A stretch of 64,000 nucleotides of DNA from a virus: IMG/VR virus record IMGVR_UViG_3300022752_000015, positions 124,001 to 188,000 of that record. The stretch is one strand, 5' to 3'. Under the pieces are notes generated by a model. The model worked only from the letters and a program-made list of their open reading frames with translations. It made no database searches and was not told where the DNA came from. Numbering within the stretch: the stretch's first letter is position 1; the number at the start of each line of letters is the position of its first letter. A program made the translations under genes and the position numbers. Of the stretch, positions 27,165 to 35,940 are shown piece after piece.

Positions 27165-28067
27165 TCAAATAATGGATATTAAATTTCTATATCCTTGATA
27201 TCCTTGTGGTAATTTCCAGGATTCAACGTTGGGGATTGAAGGAATAGCTAAGCTAACATCGTCTTGAATAGAATGAAGAGGAAGAACTTGAGTAGCTATT
27301 CCTATGTTTCTTGAAACTACTGGAACATTTAATAATCCACATTCTATCAAAGATTGAGGACCTCCTTCACACCTTGCTGTCACAGGATATAAATCAAGAG
27401 TTTGATATAACTCGTTTATTACATCGTGAGGTGGTCGTTCGACATATGTGAATGGTATTCCAGATTTTTTTAGTCTAGAGATTATATACTGTCTTCTCCA
27501 TCCAGCCAAAACAACATGCAAGTCAGGATTCTTTTTAACGACTTTTTCTAGATAATCGGCCAGCAAATCTGGACCTTTTTCTAATTTAGGACTTATCAAA
27601 TCAGATCCTTCTGTGTCTCTTTGAAAAGATCCTATCAAGTATGAATTCAACGGCAAATTATATTTTTTTCTTAAATCGTTTTTACTTCCAGTTGCTTTCC
27701 ATATCTTTTGATTTGCCCAATATGGTACCACGAATACTTCTTTTTTTGTTAATCTACTTATAAAGTCTTTAGTCTGTTCATTGTAAACGTGATACGCTGT
27801 CGTTAACTTATCTCTAAACATAAATTCTTGATAAGCTAAAGAATTAAATTTTTCAGGAACAATGTGGTGAACGGTGGTCAAAACTTTTTTCCCGTTTAAC
27901 CAACCTGATTGATACAGATTTTGCCAAGCCCAATCAGCTAATAACCAAACTACATTTGCGTCTTTTGGGTGATTAACACTTATGTCTGAATTATCTTCAT
28001 TCCATTCTTTGACAAATCTATCGACTATCCAATCCTCAGATGGAGGTAAGACAAACACCTTATTCAT
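27165..28067 (-). CDS. Glycosyltransferase, GT4-like
   Basis: A 300-residue GT-B protein. LIGSFQRDTEGSDLISPKLE and LHVVLAGWRRQYII are donor-domain strands, and ARCEGGPQSLIECGLLNVPV gives the E-x7-E motif. VPYWANQKIWKA is the common hinge. The ATG at 28067 overlaps the upstream stop (ATGA); an upstream in-frame start at 28109 would lie within the previous gene. It lacks a long N-terminal acceptor domain compared with typical 370-residue GT4 enzymes. It has many Trp and Lys residues. Role within the glycan unknown. Confidence 0.8.
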   Translation of the reverse strand: MNKVFVLPPSEDWIVDRFVKEWNEDNSDISVNHPKDANVVWLLADWAWQNLYQSGWLNGKKVLTTVHHIVPEKFNSLAYQEFMFRDKLTTAYHVYNEQTKDFISRLTKKEVFVVPYWANQKIWKATGSKNDLRKKYNLPLNSYLIGSFQRDTEGSDLISPKLEKGPDLLADYLEKVVKKNPDLHVVLAGWRRQYIISRLKKSGIPFTYVERPPHDVINELYQTLDLYPVTARCEGGPQSLIECGLLNVPVVSRNIGIATQVLPLHSIQDDVSLAIPSIPNVESWKLPQGYQGYRNLISII

Positions 28068-28963
28068 TGAAAAATTATATTCCAAAAATGTTTCATTGAA
28101 TCGGACCATCTTAAAATATCATAAGAATTATTCTTCAAATCTCTGCTAAGCAACAACTTTTCAATTTCAAAAAAATTCTTATAGACATGATCTATGCCTG
28201 CGAATTCTACAGATCCGCCACCTTCAACATGAACGTATGTTGGCAAACCTACAGCAATAGATTCTAAAACATGATTAGGTCCTGGGTCATGTCTTGATCC
28301 ACTTATATAAACATCATGTTTTGCTAACTCTTTTGCTAACTCTTCTCCGTGAATTGGAGGAATTATTTTTGTATTGTTAAAGGTACCTCTTTCTCTTCCG
28401 ATGTAAGTAAATTCAATATTTCTTTCTTTCGTGGTCAAATAATCAATAAACTCGTATACGTCAAATCCCTTTAAAGAATTGTTAGACCAATGATGAGTTA
28501 CTACTTTGAGTTTATTATCTGAACGAGTATATGAGTTGTTCTTTCTATTTTCAATGAAAGTGTCATCTACTCCGTTGTGCACAACGTATTGTTTCTTACA
28601 ATTCCACCCTTTTTTATTGAAGTAATCTTTCATCCAGTTACTAACAAAAATTGTTTTTGTATTTAAGATGCTACATTGTAAGAGCAAACTATCCATGTGT
28701 TCAGTACCTTTTCTAGCATCACATTCATTGATTCTTTGAACAACTGGAATTTTTTTAACAGAAGACACAAATTTGTAGACGTCATTTGCGTCAAACATTC
28801 CATTTTCTTTTCTAGGATCCATTAGAAATATGGAATCAACATCTTCTGACAGATTATTAGTAATGGTTATGCCAGAAGGAACAGTTGCATATACTGCTCT
28901 AACAAAATTGTTTCCGCCGCCCCAAGGTCCGTCTATTGGCTTTCTATTTATGGCTATTTTCAT
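28064..28963 (-). CDS. Glycosyltransferase, GT4-like, D-x7-E variant
   Basis: A 299-residue GT-B protein. MKIAINRKPIDGPWGGGNNF has a Gly-rich first loop. The donor domain has VVTHHWSNNSLKGFDVYEF and VYISGSRHDPGPNHVLESIA, where Asp replaces the first Glu of E-x7-E, followed by VGLPTYVHVEGG. An N-terminal Ile/Asn bias matches neighbours. ATGA overlaps join it to genes on both sides. The variant motif recurs in the next two GT-B genes upstream, hinting at a related subfamily formed by duplication. Confidence 0.8.
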   Translation of the reverse strand: MKIAINRKPIDGPWGGGNNFVRAVYATVPSGITITNNLSEDVDSIFLMDPRKENGMFDANDVYKFVSSVKKIPVVQRINECDARKGTEHMDSLLLQCSILNTKTIFVSNWMKDYFNKKGWNCKKQYVVHNGVDDTFIENRKNNSYTRSDNKLKVVTHHWSNNSLKGFDVYEFIDYLTTKERNIEFTYIGRERGTFNNTKIIPPIHGEELAKELAKHDVYISGSRHDPGPNHVLESIAVGLPTYVHVEGGGSVEFAGIDHVYKNFFEIEKLLLSRDLKNNSYDILRWSDSMKHFWNIIFQ

Positions 28964-29889
28964 AATAGTTCTTTAAAAAATGTTAGATAATCATTCATGA
29001 CTCTATTCATTGAGACGTCTGTGTCAGGCTTTTTGTCTTTTAGGTCTGGAAGTTTTTCTTTTATTTGGCTCACGTCTATTTTTGGAGGATTATCATAGTT
29101 GACTAGTTCGTAATCATATGGTTGATTCTCTTTTAAAATCACTCCAAAATTCTTAACTAGTTCTTTTGTGCCTCCTTGCTCCGAACAAATAACAGGAGTA
29201 AATTGAGATAAAGATTCTACCACCGTATTAGGACAATGATCTAACCAAGCAAGGTGAATCATCCAATTTGAAGCAGAGAATACTTCTAGACAAACTTCAT
29301 GAGGTTGAGGTCCTGTGTAGAATATGTCTACATCAGGAATCATTTTTGGATTTGAACCCATCACTATGAGCGCGGCTGAACTATAAAAACTTTGTAAATG
29401 CTTGAATAACTCAACGTTAGATTCAAGCCTTTTTTGTGAGTGCCAATTTGCTGAACAGACAAAAAGCATTTCATACTTTTGTCTAATTTGTTCTAATGAA
29501 GAAATTTTAAACTGTTTAACGGGTTCAGCATTTATGCCATTCAATATGATCTTTCCATTTTTTGGAATTCCCCACCATTTCGACGCCATATTCTTATCAA
29601 ATTCAGATTGCCAGATCACGCCATCAGCTTTTTGATATAATGATTTTATATTGAAGTTTTTTACGTGAAATTCAGATGGAGAAAACCAAATTCCATCAAG
29701 TCTTTGAACGACTTTCTTTGCCAAGGGTCTACCGCTAGGTTCAATAAAAACCAAAGAAACATCTGAATTTCTTCCATCATAAATTTCTACCTCATGCCCA
29801 GATTCTATAAGACCTTTTGCAAATCTCTTTGCAAAAGAATTTGGACCTGAATTAGATCCCATATTCACATTGTCTAAATGTATTTTCAC
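28960..29889 (-). CDS. Glycosyltransferase, GT4-like, D-x7-E variant
   Basis: A 309-residue GT-B protein starting at a GTG (29889) that overlaps the upstream stop as GTGA. MKIHLDNVNMGSNSGPNSFA is the first Gly loop; FVCSANWHSQKRLESNVELF opens the donor domain; LDHCPNTVVESLSQFTPVIC has D-x7-E in place of E-x7-E, and EQGGTKELV follows. This resembles its downstream neighbour in overall plan, length and motif, so the pair may be an old tandem duplication. The donor is unknown. Confidence 0.8.
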   Translation of the reverse strand: MKIHLDNVNMGSNSGPNSFAKRFAKGLIESGHEVEIYDGRNSDVSLVFIEPSGRPLAKKVVQRLDGIWFSPSEFHVKNFNIKSLYQKADGVIWQSEFDKNMASKWWGIPKNGKIILNGINAEPVKQFKISSLEQIRQKYEMLFVCSANWHSQKRLESNVELFKHLQSFYSSAALIVMGSNPKMIPDVDIFYTGPQPHEVCLEVFSASNWMIHLAWLDHCPNTVVESLSQFTPVICSEQGGTKELVKNFGVILKENQPYDYELVNYDNPPKIDVSQIKEKLPDLKDKKPDTDVSMNRVMNDYLTFFKELL

Positions 29890-30248
29890 GATCTTCGTTT
29901 TACCTCTGAAATAAAAGGTGTGGCAAATTCAGTACCATTTAGCATAACGGCCATTAAAGCAATTTCTTTAGTTTCAATATTTTTTAAACTAGCTCTTTGC
30001 GTAAAGATGTTGGGATCTAATTCTTGGGTCTCGTTTATGTTTATAGAATCATAGTACATTTGAGCTAGAAAATTAACTGATTCATTTGATAGAGGGGTTG
30101 CAGCCGTTTTTATCACTTCAGACAATGTAAAAAATACATCGTTATAAATCTCTATGCAAGTTGCTTTATTTAAAATTTGATTCTTTCTTTTTGAAAGTCT
30201 TTCCACTAACAGCTTAGTAATAGAATCATGAAAATTTTGCTTTTTCAT
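29886..30248 (-). CDS. Small helical protein inside the glycan operon, unknown function
   Basis: A 120-residue protein with no recognised family. It is mainly helical (KNQILNKATCIEIYNDVFFT, VNFLAQMYYDSININ) with a Lys/Arg-rich C-terminus (EVKRRS). No membrane segment or catalytic motif is visible. ATGA overlaps on both sides show that it is co-translated between a GT2-like and a GT4-like gene. It could be a regulatory or scaffolding partner of the glycosyltransferases or an unrelated phage gene carried along. Confidence 0.7.
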   Translation of the reverse strand: MKKQNFHDSITKLLVERLSKRKNQILNKATCIEIYNDVFFTLSEVIKTAATPLSNESVNFLAQMYYDSININETQELDPNIFTQRASLKNIETKEIALMAVMLNGTEFATPFISEVKRRS

Positions 30249-30979
30249 TTTACAAACCCACGTTTTCTTAAAAATACAGCTTCATCTCTTTGAAATTTAG
30301 CGTCATCTGTTTGATACGTCTCAGGAACATCTTTAATGGTATAATGATACATTATACGAGGCAAAAATAGCCTTTTTTTAGACTTATGAAGAACTGGTAA
30401 GTAAATCGCTTGATCTCCTGCTCTTCTTATATAGTTGCCGTCCTCTCCTCTAAAGTTTTCATCTTTTACTTCATTTATTAAAATTTTTCTAAACGTTTTT
30501 AGATGACTTGAAACCCAAGGATAAGCGTAAACATCTGCGTCGTTAGGCATAGTGTTGCTAATATTTTTATCAGAAAAACTCCATCGATGAGCTGTCCAAA
30601 GAGCTTCGCAACCTGTTTCAACATACGCATGGTTAATGATAGATAACGCATCAAGATCTGTCAACCAATCATCTGCATCTATTCTACAAACAATATCATT
30701 GTCATCGCACTTAGATATTCCTGTTAATACATTAGCTACTTCCCATTTTTTTTCAACATTCCATACAAAATCAATTTTTTTCTTGTAAGCTTGATCTAAC
30801 ATGTTAGAAAAATCATTTTCTATTTTTTTACATTTTCTAACATGTTCGTCTGAAGATACGTCATCGATCAAAATTACTCGCCAATTTTCATATGATTGAC
30901 CACAAATAGAATGAAGCATCCGAGGCAAGGTCTCGGATGCGTTATACATTGGAGCAACAAAAACGAATCTATTTTGCAT
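30245..30979 (-). CDS. Glycosyltransferase family 2
   Basis: A 244-residue GT2 protein. VFVAPMYNASETLPRMLHSI, CGQSYENWRVILIDDVSSDE and IVCRIDADDWLTD (DAD as the DxD metal motif) are strong family matches. LWTAHRWSFSDKN and a C-terminal GDQAIYLPVLHKS helix are consistent with the acceptor-binding part. Length is near the minimal GT2 catalytic core, so it has no extra domain. It starts 4 bases after the stop of the large two-domain transferase. Confidence 0.9.
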   Translation of the reverse strand: MQNRFVFVAPMYNASETLPRMLHSICGQSYENWRVILIDDVSSDEHVRKCKKIENDFSNMLDQAYKKKIDFVWNVEKKWEVANVLTGISKCDDNDIVCRIDADDWLTDLDALSIINHAYVETGCEALWTAHRWSFSDKNISNTMPNDADVYAYPWVSSHLKTFRKILINEVKDENFRGEDGNYIRRAGDQAIYLPVLHKSKKRLFLPRIMYHYTIKDVPETYQTDDAKFQRDEAVFLRKRGFVK

Positions 30980-30983
30980 TAGA

Positions 30984-32906
30984 TTATAACATAATTTTGG
31001 GCTGAGATTTGTTCACAACAATATGATAAGTTTTTGTCTTACCATCCCATTTTTTATGCCAAATCCAACCGCCTAAACTTTCCGAAAGTTCAGTAGCTTT
31101 AGAAGCTATCATTTCATCTGTTACTTGCGACCAAGGGACATCAAACATCATATTTGATTCTGCTGTGTCTTCATAAGATTTTCCTGACAAAGATTCCCAA
31201 TGTTTGGTCCAATATTTTTTGTAAAGCTTAATCTTTCTATTCAAATCAAACCAACTATAATGAAACACACCAGGTAAATTATCAACGACTTTATTGAACC
31301 ACTCTTGATAATTTTTTATTGCGTCAGGATCTCCTAAAACAGCTTTATTACGAACATCATCAACTTCAGAAGTGTAAAAAGTTACGTGAGGTATTCTTTC
31401 GTAAGATGATGAATCTATCATGTCACATCCATCTCCATAAGCCGCATAAAGATTTCCATTTTCATCAGTTCGACGAGCATCTAAAGGTATTCCGTGAGTG
31501 ATATTTTTCTTATTTTTACTTAATCTCCACTTCCAAGGAAGAACATCGGCTCTAACTTTCTCAGGGCCTCCCCAATATTCAACAACTGGCAATGATATAA
31601 TATCTACGCTAGTTGGGAACTTAGCACATAAATTTAATATTTTTTCACAATCTTCTTCATGCACTATTTCGTCTGAATCCATTTGCCAACAAAAATCTCC
31701 TGTGCACATGGATCTTGCTTCGGCTTTTTGCATTCCGTCAAAAACAGCAAATCTAGGATGACTCCAATCTCTTATCACTTGTTTCAGTTTGATCTTTGTT
31801 TCAGTAGATGACAATTCTTGAAGCTTCTCCCAAGTGCCGTCTGTAGAACCTCCATCAACAATACAAACCTCCTCACAAAAAGGAAGCATAGACTTAACAC
31901 ACTGTATAAATGGATATTCTTGAGACAATGCATTATAAACCGTCACATATCCGCTGATATTAGGACGATATTCCATCATCTTTTTTATGTAATTCCAAAA
32001 TAGAGTTGGCGCTCCAAATAAGTACTCTTCAATCTCTTCAACGTTATTTGTAGAGAACCAATCTTCATTTTTATGTTGTACGTTTTCATTCAAATGAAGT
32101 TTGCATCCCAGAAGCTTCGCTTCTATGACCATTCTTGGGCAGGTATCAGCGCCTGCTGGAAGATATACAAAACCTTCTGCATTAGCTAACTTTTCCAACA
32201 TGACTTCGTAAGCTACATTCCAGACAACTTCATATTCTACTTTGTTGTCTAAGCACCACTTTTCTGCAGCTTGAGCTCCTTTTACCCATGATTCTGATCC
32301 TAAGACTATCCACCTTTTTCGATCTGATGTTGATAAAGAAACAGCTTCTCTGAGCCACTTGATGGTACCTAGAGTTTTTTTCGAAAATACGCTTGATAAG
32401 ACAACATTATCTTTTTCAGATAAAAATGGGAACATTCTATGATAACGATCTTTTTGCGCCTCTGACATCCACCATAGAACTTTTGCTCCATAATAAAAAG
32501 CAGAAATTAATTTTCCATTGAATTGGTTGTGACAATCACATGGAGATCCGGTTTTCTCAGAATGTTTTTCAGGAGATCTGTACTTGCAATATTTGTAATC
32601 ATATTCTAAAATAGAATAATTCAAATTTCCAATTATGCTTGGAACTAGTTCCATGTTCATTTGAGCAAAATTGCCAAAGATCCAAAACTTATTGGTTCCT
32701 TGAGCTAACAAATGCATAGTCAGCTCTTTTGAACGAATTTTCATGTAAGGCAAAGGACATTCATCAATCAAAGCCTGCGTGGTTAGTTCTGCTCCGCCGA
32801 CATAATCTTCTGAAAAAAGATCAGCTACAAAAATAACCTTAACTTCATCAGGGATGATGAGAGGTCTAGAACTATTTTCGAATACGCTTTTATTGAATGT
32901 TTGCAA
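30984..32906 (-). CDS. Two-domain glycosyltransferase: GT-B (GT4-like) plus GT2
   Basis: A 640-residue fusion. Residues 1-300 form a GT-B-like unit with VIFVADLFSEDYVGGAELTT and ADTCPRMVIEAKLLGCKLHL (D-x7-E). From about residue 320 a GT2 domain follows: SGYVTVYNALSQEYPFIQCV, CIVDGGSTDGTWEKL and FCWQMDSDEIVHEED (DSD metal motif). A bifunctional enzyme could add two sugars in sequence. It is the first gene of the leftward operon. The start is a TTG (32906) 5 bases after a good SD (AGAGGT), with no nearby in-frame ATG giving a better site. Confidence 0.85.
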   Translation of the reverse strand: MQTFNKSVFENSSRPLIIPDEVKVIFVADLFSEDYVGGAELTTQALIDECPLPYMKIRSKELTMHLLAQGTNKFWIFGNFAQMNMELVPSIIGNLNYSILEYDYKYCKYRSPEKHSEKTGSPCDCHNQFNGKLISAFYYGAKVLWWMSEAQKDRYHRMFPFLSEKDNVVLSSVFSKKTLGTIKWLREAVSLSTSDRKRWIVLGSESWVKGAQAAEKWCLDNKVEYEVVWNVAYEVMLEKLANAEGFVYLPAGADTCPRMVIEAKLLGCKLHLNENVQHKNEDWFSTNNVEEIEEYLFGAPTLFWNYIKKMMEYRPNISGYVTVYNALSQEYPFIQCVKSMLPFCEEVCIVDGGSTDGTWEKLQELSSTETKIKLKQVIRDWSHPRFAVFDGMQKAEARSMCTGDFCWQMDSDEIVHEEDCEKILNLCAKFPTSVDIISLPVVEYWGGPEKVRADVLPWKWRLSKNKKNITHGIPLDARRTDENGNLYAAYGDGCDMIDSSSYERIPHVTFYTSEVDDVRNKAVLGDPDAIKNYQEWFNKVVDNLPGVFHYSWFDLNRKIKLYKKYWTKHWESLSGKSYEDTAESNMMFDVPWSQVTDEMIASKATELSESLGGWIWHKKWDGKTKTYHIVVNKSQPKIML

Positions 32907-33045
32907 GATTTACCTCTTTAAATTCTCTGAAGAATTATAATTAATTCTATAAGTAAATTGATCTAAATTTATAGATTTAGAACTAAGATTTAGTAAATTA
33001 TAAATCTTAATCTTAGAAAAAATAATAACGTTTAGGAGGATGTAT
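32907..33045. promoter_or_regulatory. Divergent control region between leftward and rightward operons, with inverted repeats
   Basis: A very AT-rich gap between divergent genes. It holds CTAAAT-TTATAG-ATTTAG (32963-32980), and a 9-bp perfect inverted repeat TAAGATTTA (32984-32992)/TAAATCTTA (33001-33009). AGATTTAG also recurs as a direct repeat at 32973 and 32986. On the minus strand a TATAAT lies at 32939-32934. On the plus strand TATAAATC (32999-33006) is one base off the T4 late promoter core TATAAATA. An SD AGGAGG sits at 33034-33039. The repeats could be an operator governing both directions. Confidence 0.6.
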
Positions 33046-33648
33046 ATGTCGAGAAAAAAATCTAACACTCAAGTAAGTTCTCCAAATTTTCCTGATAAAC
33101 ATCTTGACATCAAAGATTCTCCTGACAGCATTGAAACAAAAAAGACGTTGGATGCTATTGAAAGCAATAGACAGCAGATTTTAGAGATGCAAAAAAGAAT
33201 CTTATCGGCTCCTGCTATGAATGGTGGCTTCTCTAATTTAATGTACAAAATTGAAAAAATAGAGCAATCGCAAACGCAGTTGGTTGTGAAAGTCGATGAG
33301 ATAAGAGAAGTCTTATATGATCCTGATAATGGTTTATACGCAAGAATAAAAAACGTTGAAAATAGTTCAGCTGAAATTGAAAGAGTTGAAGAGTTGGAAG
33401 AACAACTACATTCCATACAAAGCTGGAAAATTCATGAAGAAAAATTAGCTCAAAAAGAAGAGCTCAATGATGAAAATCTTGCAAAGATTATAAATCAACA
33501 TTCTGAGGTAATTAAAGAATTACAGTCTTGGTACCAAAAACAAGCAGCTTTTACTAGATGGCTTTCAATTGCAGTAGGTACAGCAATCTTAGGTGCTATT
33601 GGTAAGATAATACATGCTTACATCAATTCTCATGTTCAAATTATTTGA
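33046..33648 (+). CDS. Coiled-coil protein with C-terminal membrane anchor
   Basis: A 200-residue protein. The ATG at 33046 is preferred because the AGGAGG at 33034 is then 6 bases away; the earlier ATG at 33040 abuts it. Residues 35-160 are helical with heptad-like runs (SNRQQILEMQKRI, EIERVEELEEQLHS). The last 25 residues, WLSIAVGTAILGAIGKIIHA, are a C-terminal membrane segment, so the protein is probably tail-anchored with the coiled coil in the cytoplasm. A central DPDNGLYARIKNVE motif recurs, as I recall it, in other phage hypotheticals. No enzymatic motif. It precedes the chaperonin-like gene with a 4-base overlap. Confidence 0.75.
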   Translation: MSRKKSNTQVSSPNFPDKHLDIKDSPDSIETKKTLDAIESNRQQILEMQKRILSAPAMNGGFSNLMYKIEKIEQSQTQLVVKVDEIREVLYDPDNGLYARIKNVENSSAEIERVEELEEQLHSIQSWKIHEEKLAQKEELNDENLAKIINQHSEVIKELQSWYQKQAAFTRWLSIAVGTAILGAIGKIIHAYINSHVQII

Positions 33649-34874
33649 ACATTAAACAAATAATTGGCTACATTGATTTTGTGGCAATTTTTCTAAAAAA
33701 AGAAATACTTGAATCATTTAAAGAAGTCTGTAATGATTTAAGAAATTTTTCAAATACAGAAAAAGTATTATTCCTTGAAAAAGATCAAGTTTTGATTAAA
33801 ACTTCATTTCAAGGAATTTTTAATTTAAAATATTCTAATCAGCTAAAATTAGCTATTCATAGGTTGATAGTAGAACACTGCATTTTATCAGAAAAAATAT
33901 CTCCTGGAGGGTTTGACTTAACATTACATAAAATTGTAAGTTCTGATTTAAACAATCTAGATAAAGCTTCAAATAAAGCTACTTTGAATGATTTAAAAAA
34001 TATAATTGTTTCTCAAACTAAAGACGATGACTTTCTGAACAAAATGTTATTTGATGCCGTGCTTTTAGCTGGATTTGGCGGTAGAATATCTGTAGAAAAA
34101 TCCAGTAATAATTTTGCTTCGATTGAAGTGATTGATGGTTTCACATTTAAAGTAAAAACTTTTGAAGAAAAACCTATCAAAATAGCAAATCCTAAAATCA
34201 TTGTTATTGATGGATTTGTTGAATCTGTTTCTGAAATTAATTTATTGCTTGAAGGTGCAAGTGTAACAAAGCATCCTGTAGTCTTAATAACTAGAGGACT
34301 TCATGAAGAAGTACTAAATACGATAAAAGTTAATAAAATTAGAGGAGTTATTGAAGTTTATCCTATCGTAGTAGAGTTTAATCTAGAAGGTATAAATAAG
34401 CTTAACGACATCTCAATAGCTTGTTCTACATCTTTGTTTTCTAGCAATTTAGGCCAGCTAATTTCTAACATTTCTATAGATGATGCAAAAAAAATAGATG
34501 AAATTTCTATTTATGTTAATTCAATTTGCATAAAGAATCAAGCATCAAAATCTGATGTTAATTCTCATATAAAATTCTTATTGTCTAAAAGAGAAGAATC
34601 AAAAAATGTAGAAGAAATTTACGAAGATAGAATAAGATCTTTATCTTCCAATAATGTACTCATTAGACTTCCAGATACTAACGATTTTGTTGTAAAAAGA
34701 CAATCAATTGACTATTGTCTTAGGTCGATAAAATCTATGATAGAATTTGGAGTATTAAATGATTCTAAACCTTATGGATCTTATGTCTCTTCTAATTTAT
34801 ATTCTAAATTGTTTTTTGAAAAATTAAGTTCATTAGGTGCAGTAATACATAACTCTGCCATTATGTCATACTAG
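33645..34874 (+). CDS. Degenerate GroEL-like chaperonin (apical and intermediate domains), ATPase motifs missing
   Basis: A 409-residue protein with clear type-I chaperonin order from about residue 110: DAVLLAGFGGRISVEKS, VIDGFTFKVKTF, NPKIIVIDG, INLLLEGASVTKHPVVLI, EEVLNTIKVNKIRGVIEVYP, KLNDISIACST and EIYEDRIRSLSSNNVLIRLP. These align with GroEL apical/intermediate segments such as VVN-x-x-RG and LEDIAILTGG, and hydrophobic helix positions of the apical groove are kept. The GDGTTT nucleotide loop is absent and the region matching GroEL Asp398 reads QSIDYCL with Tyr at that place, so ATP hydrolysis is unlikely. The usual length is about 545. The likely start is a TTG at 33645, overlapping the previous TGA. 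Confidence 0.7.
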   Translation: MNIKQIIGYIDFVAIFLKKEILESFKEVCNDLRNFSNTEKVLFLEKDQVLIKTSFQGIFNLKYSNQLKLAIHRLIVEHCILSEKISPGGFDLTLHKIVSSDLNNLDKASNKATLNDLKNIIVSQTKDDDFLNKMLFDAVLLAGFGGRISVEKSSNNFASIEVIDGFTFKVKTFEEKPIKIANPKIIVIDGFVESVSEINLLLEGASVTKHPVVLITRGLHEEVLNTIKVNKIRGVIEVYPIVVEFNLEGINKLNDISIACSTSLFSSNLGQLISNISIDDAKKIDEISIYVNSICIKNQASKSDVNSHIKFLLSKREESKNVEEIYEDRIRSLSSNNVLIRLPDTNDFVVKRQSIDYCLRSIKSMIEFGVLNDSKPYGSYVSSNLYSKLFFEKLSSLGAVIHNSAIMSY

Positions 34875-35676
34875 CAAGTATTGCAGCTAGATCATCTTTA
34901 TCAGAAAGTTCAAACCCAAATTTTTCTTTGAATTTTTCATTAAACTTTCTTATATCTTGTTCGTTTGCTCCCTTAAAGATATCTTTAATCTTTACATCAG
35001 GTGTGGCAGGTGTTGGTGGACCACCAGGGGGTGTTGGTGGAGCTGGCGGTTCACTTTCTTGTACTTTTCCTGCAAAAGCGTTTAATGACTTAACTGGCAT
35101 GTTTACAAACTCATCAACTAGACGAGTTATATCAAAAGGAATTTCTAGCTTTTCAGGATTAAGAACTTTAATTTCAGAATTAAAAGAAGAAGTTAAAGCA
35201 GATTTGAACTTTTTATATTCATTAGGAAAAAGTTCTGTCATCTTTTTGCTAACTCTGTTACCGGTTTTACTGTCTTCTAATTCTTTTTTTAGAATATCTT
35301 CATAATCTCTTATAGATGCTCCTGCCTCTGAAATATCTTTTATTACATTATGAAATCCCACAAAAATTCTTTGTAGTTTTTTTATGCCTTCTATTGCTGC
35401 CGCTTCATCCTTAGGTTTTAAAGAACCTGATTGAATTTTTTCTAGATACTCAAATTGTTTGTCTCGAGCTTTTTCTAAAAAACCTTTGATGGCAGTAGAA
35501 CTTATACCTTCGCTGGTTAAAGCATCCAGATATATTTTTGATTGTTTATTAACAGCTCCAGCGAATTTTATAAATTGTTTTTTTTCTTTTTCAGATATCT
35601 CTTTTAGAACCTTAGATTCTAATAAAGCGATTTTTAACGCTACGATATCTTCATTAACTTTGTTTACTTCACTCAT
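34861..35676 (-). CDS. Helical protein with a Pro-rich linker, unknown function
   Basis: A 271-residue protein. Residues 1-190 are charged and helical (EISEKEKKQFIKFAGAVNKQ). Residues about 210-230 form a Pro-rich linker (PPAPPTPPGGPPTPATP), and a short C-terminal domain follows (NEQDIRKFNEKFKEKFGFEL) that looks like a small helical module. Its 3' end overlaps that of the chaperonin-like gene by 14 bases (convergent). Only 21 bases separate its start from the divergent gene at 35698. It could be a structural or scaffold protein. No known family is recognised. Confidence 0.75.
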   Translation of the reverse strand: MSEVNKVNEDIVALKIALLESKVLKEISEKEKKQFIKFAGAVNKQSKIYLDALTSEGISSTAIKGFLEKARDKQFEYLEKIQSGSLKPKDEAAAIEGIKKLQRIFVGFHNVIKDISEAGASIRDYEDILKKELEDSKTGNRVSKKMTELFPNEYKKFKSALTSSFNSEIKVLNPEKLEIPFDITRLVDEFVNMPVKSLNAFAGKVQESEPPAPPTPPGGPPTPATPDVKIKDIFKGANEQDIRKFNEKFKEKFGFELSDKDDLAAILASMT

Positions 35677-35697
35677 GTAATAAATTATATCTTACTT

Positions 35698-35940
35698 ATG
35701 TTAAACAAGAATAAAGTAAGCAAATTAACTTGGGATTTTTTTGAAGTTACAAAAGAAATCGCCAAGAGAAATTTAGTCACGGCTGTCAACACAAAGCAAA
35801 TTGACGTAAATGAAAGCTTACTACCTGCTATTTTAGGGCTTATTGATGCGTCAGTTAATGAAGGATTCAATAAAGGCCACAATAATTTCTTAAATGCTTT
35901 ATCAAACATGACTGAAGAACAGCCAAAGAAAAAAAAATAG
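35698..35940 (+). CDS. Small protein, unknown function
   Basis: An 80-residue basic protein (MLNKNKVSKLTWDFFEVTKE) ending in KKKK. It looks helical, with no Cys or membrane segment. No SD precedes the ATG. A weak promoter-like pair (TTTACT, then TATATC after 17 bases) ends 6 bases before the start, so a leaderless mRNA is possible. It lies 21 bases from the divergent Pro-rich gene and 6 bases before the zinc protein. Confidence 0.65.
   Translation: MLNKNKVSKLTWDFFEVTKEIAKRNLVTAVNTKQIDVNESLLPAILGLIDASVNEGFNKGHNNFLNALSNMTEEQPKKKK

Noticed and set aside
14880-32906. Capsule or O-antigen export locus.
   Set aside because: No flippase, polymerase, ABC exporter or ligase is seen in the window, so host-type export cannot be claimed.
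14880-32906. DNA base glycosylation system like T4.
   Set aside because: No dCMP hydroxymethylase or base-modification gene is visible. The GTs resemble polysaccharide or protein transferases rather than alpha/beta-glucosyl DNA enzymes.
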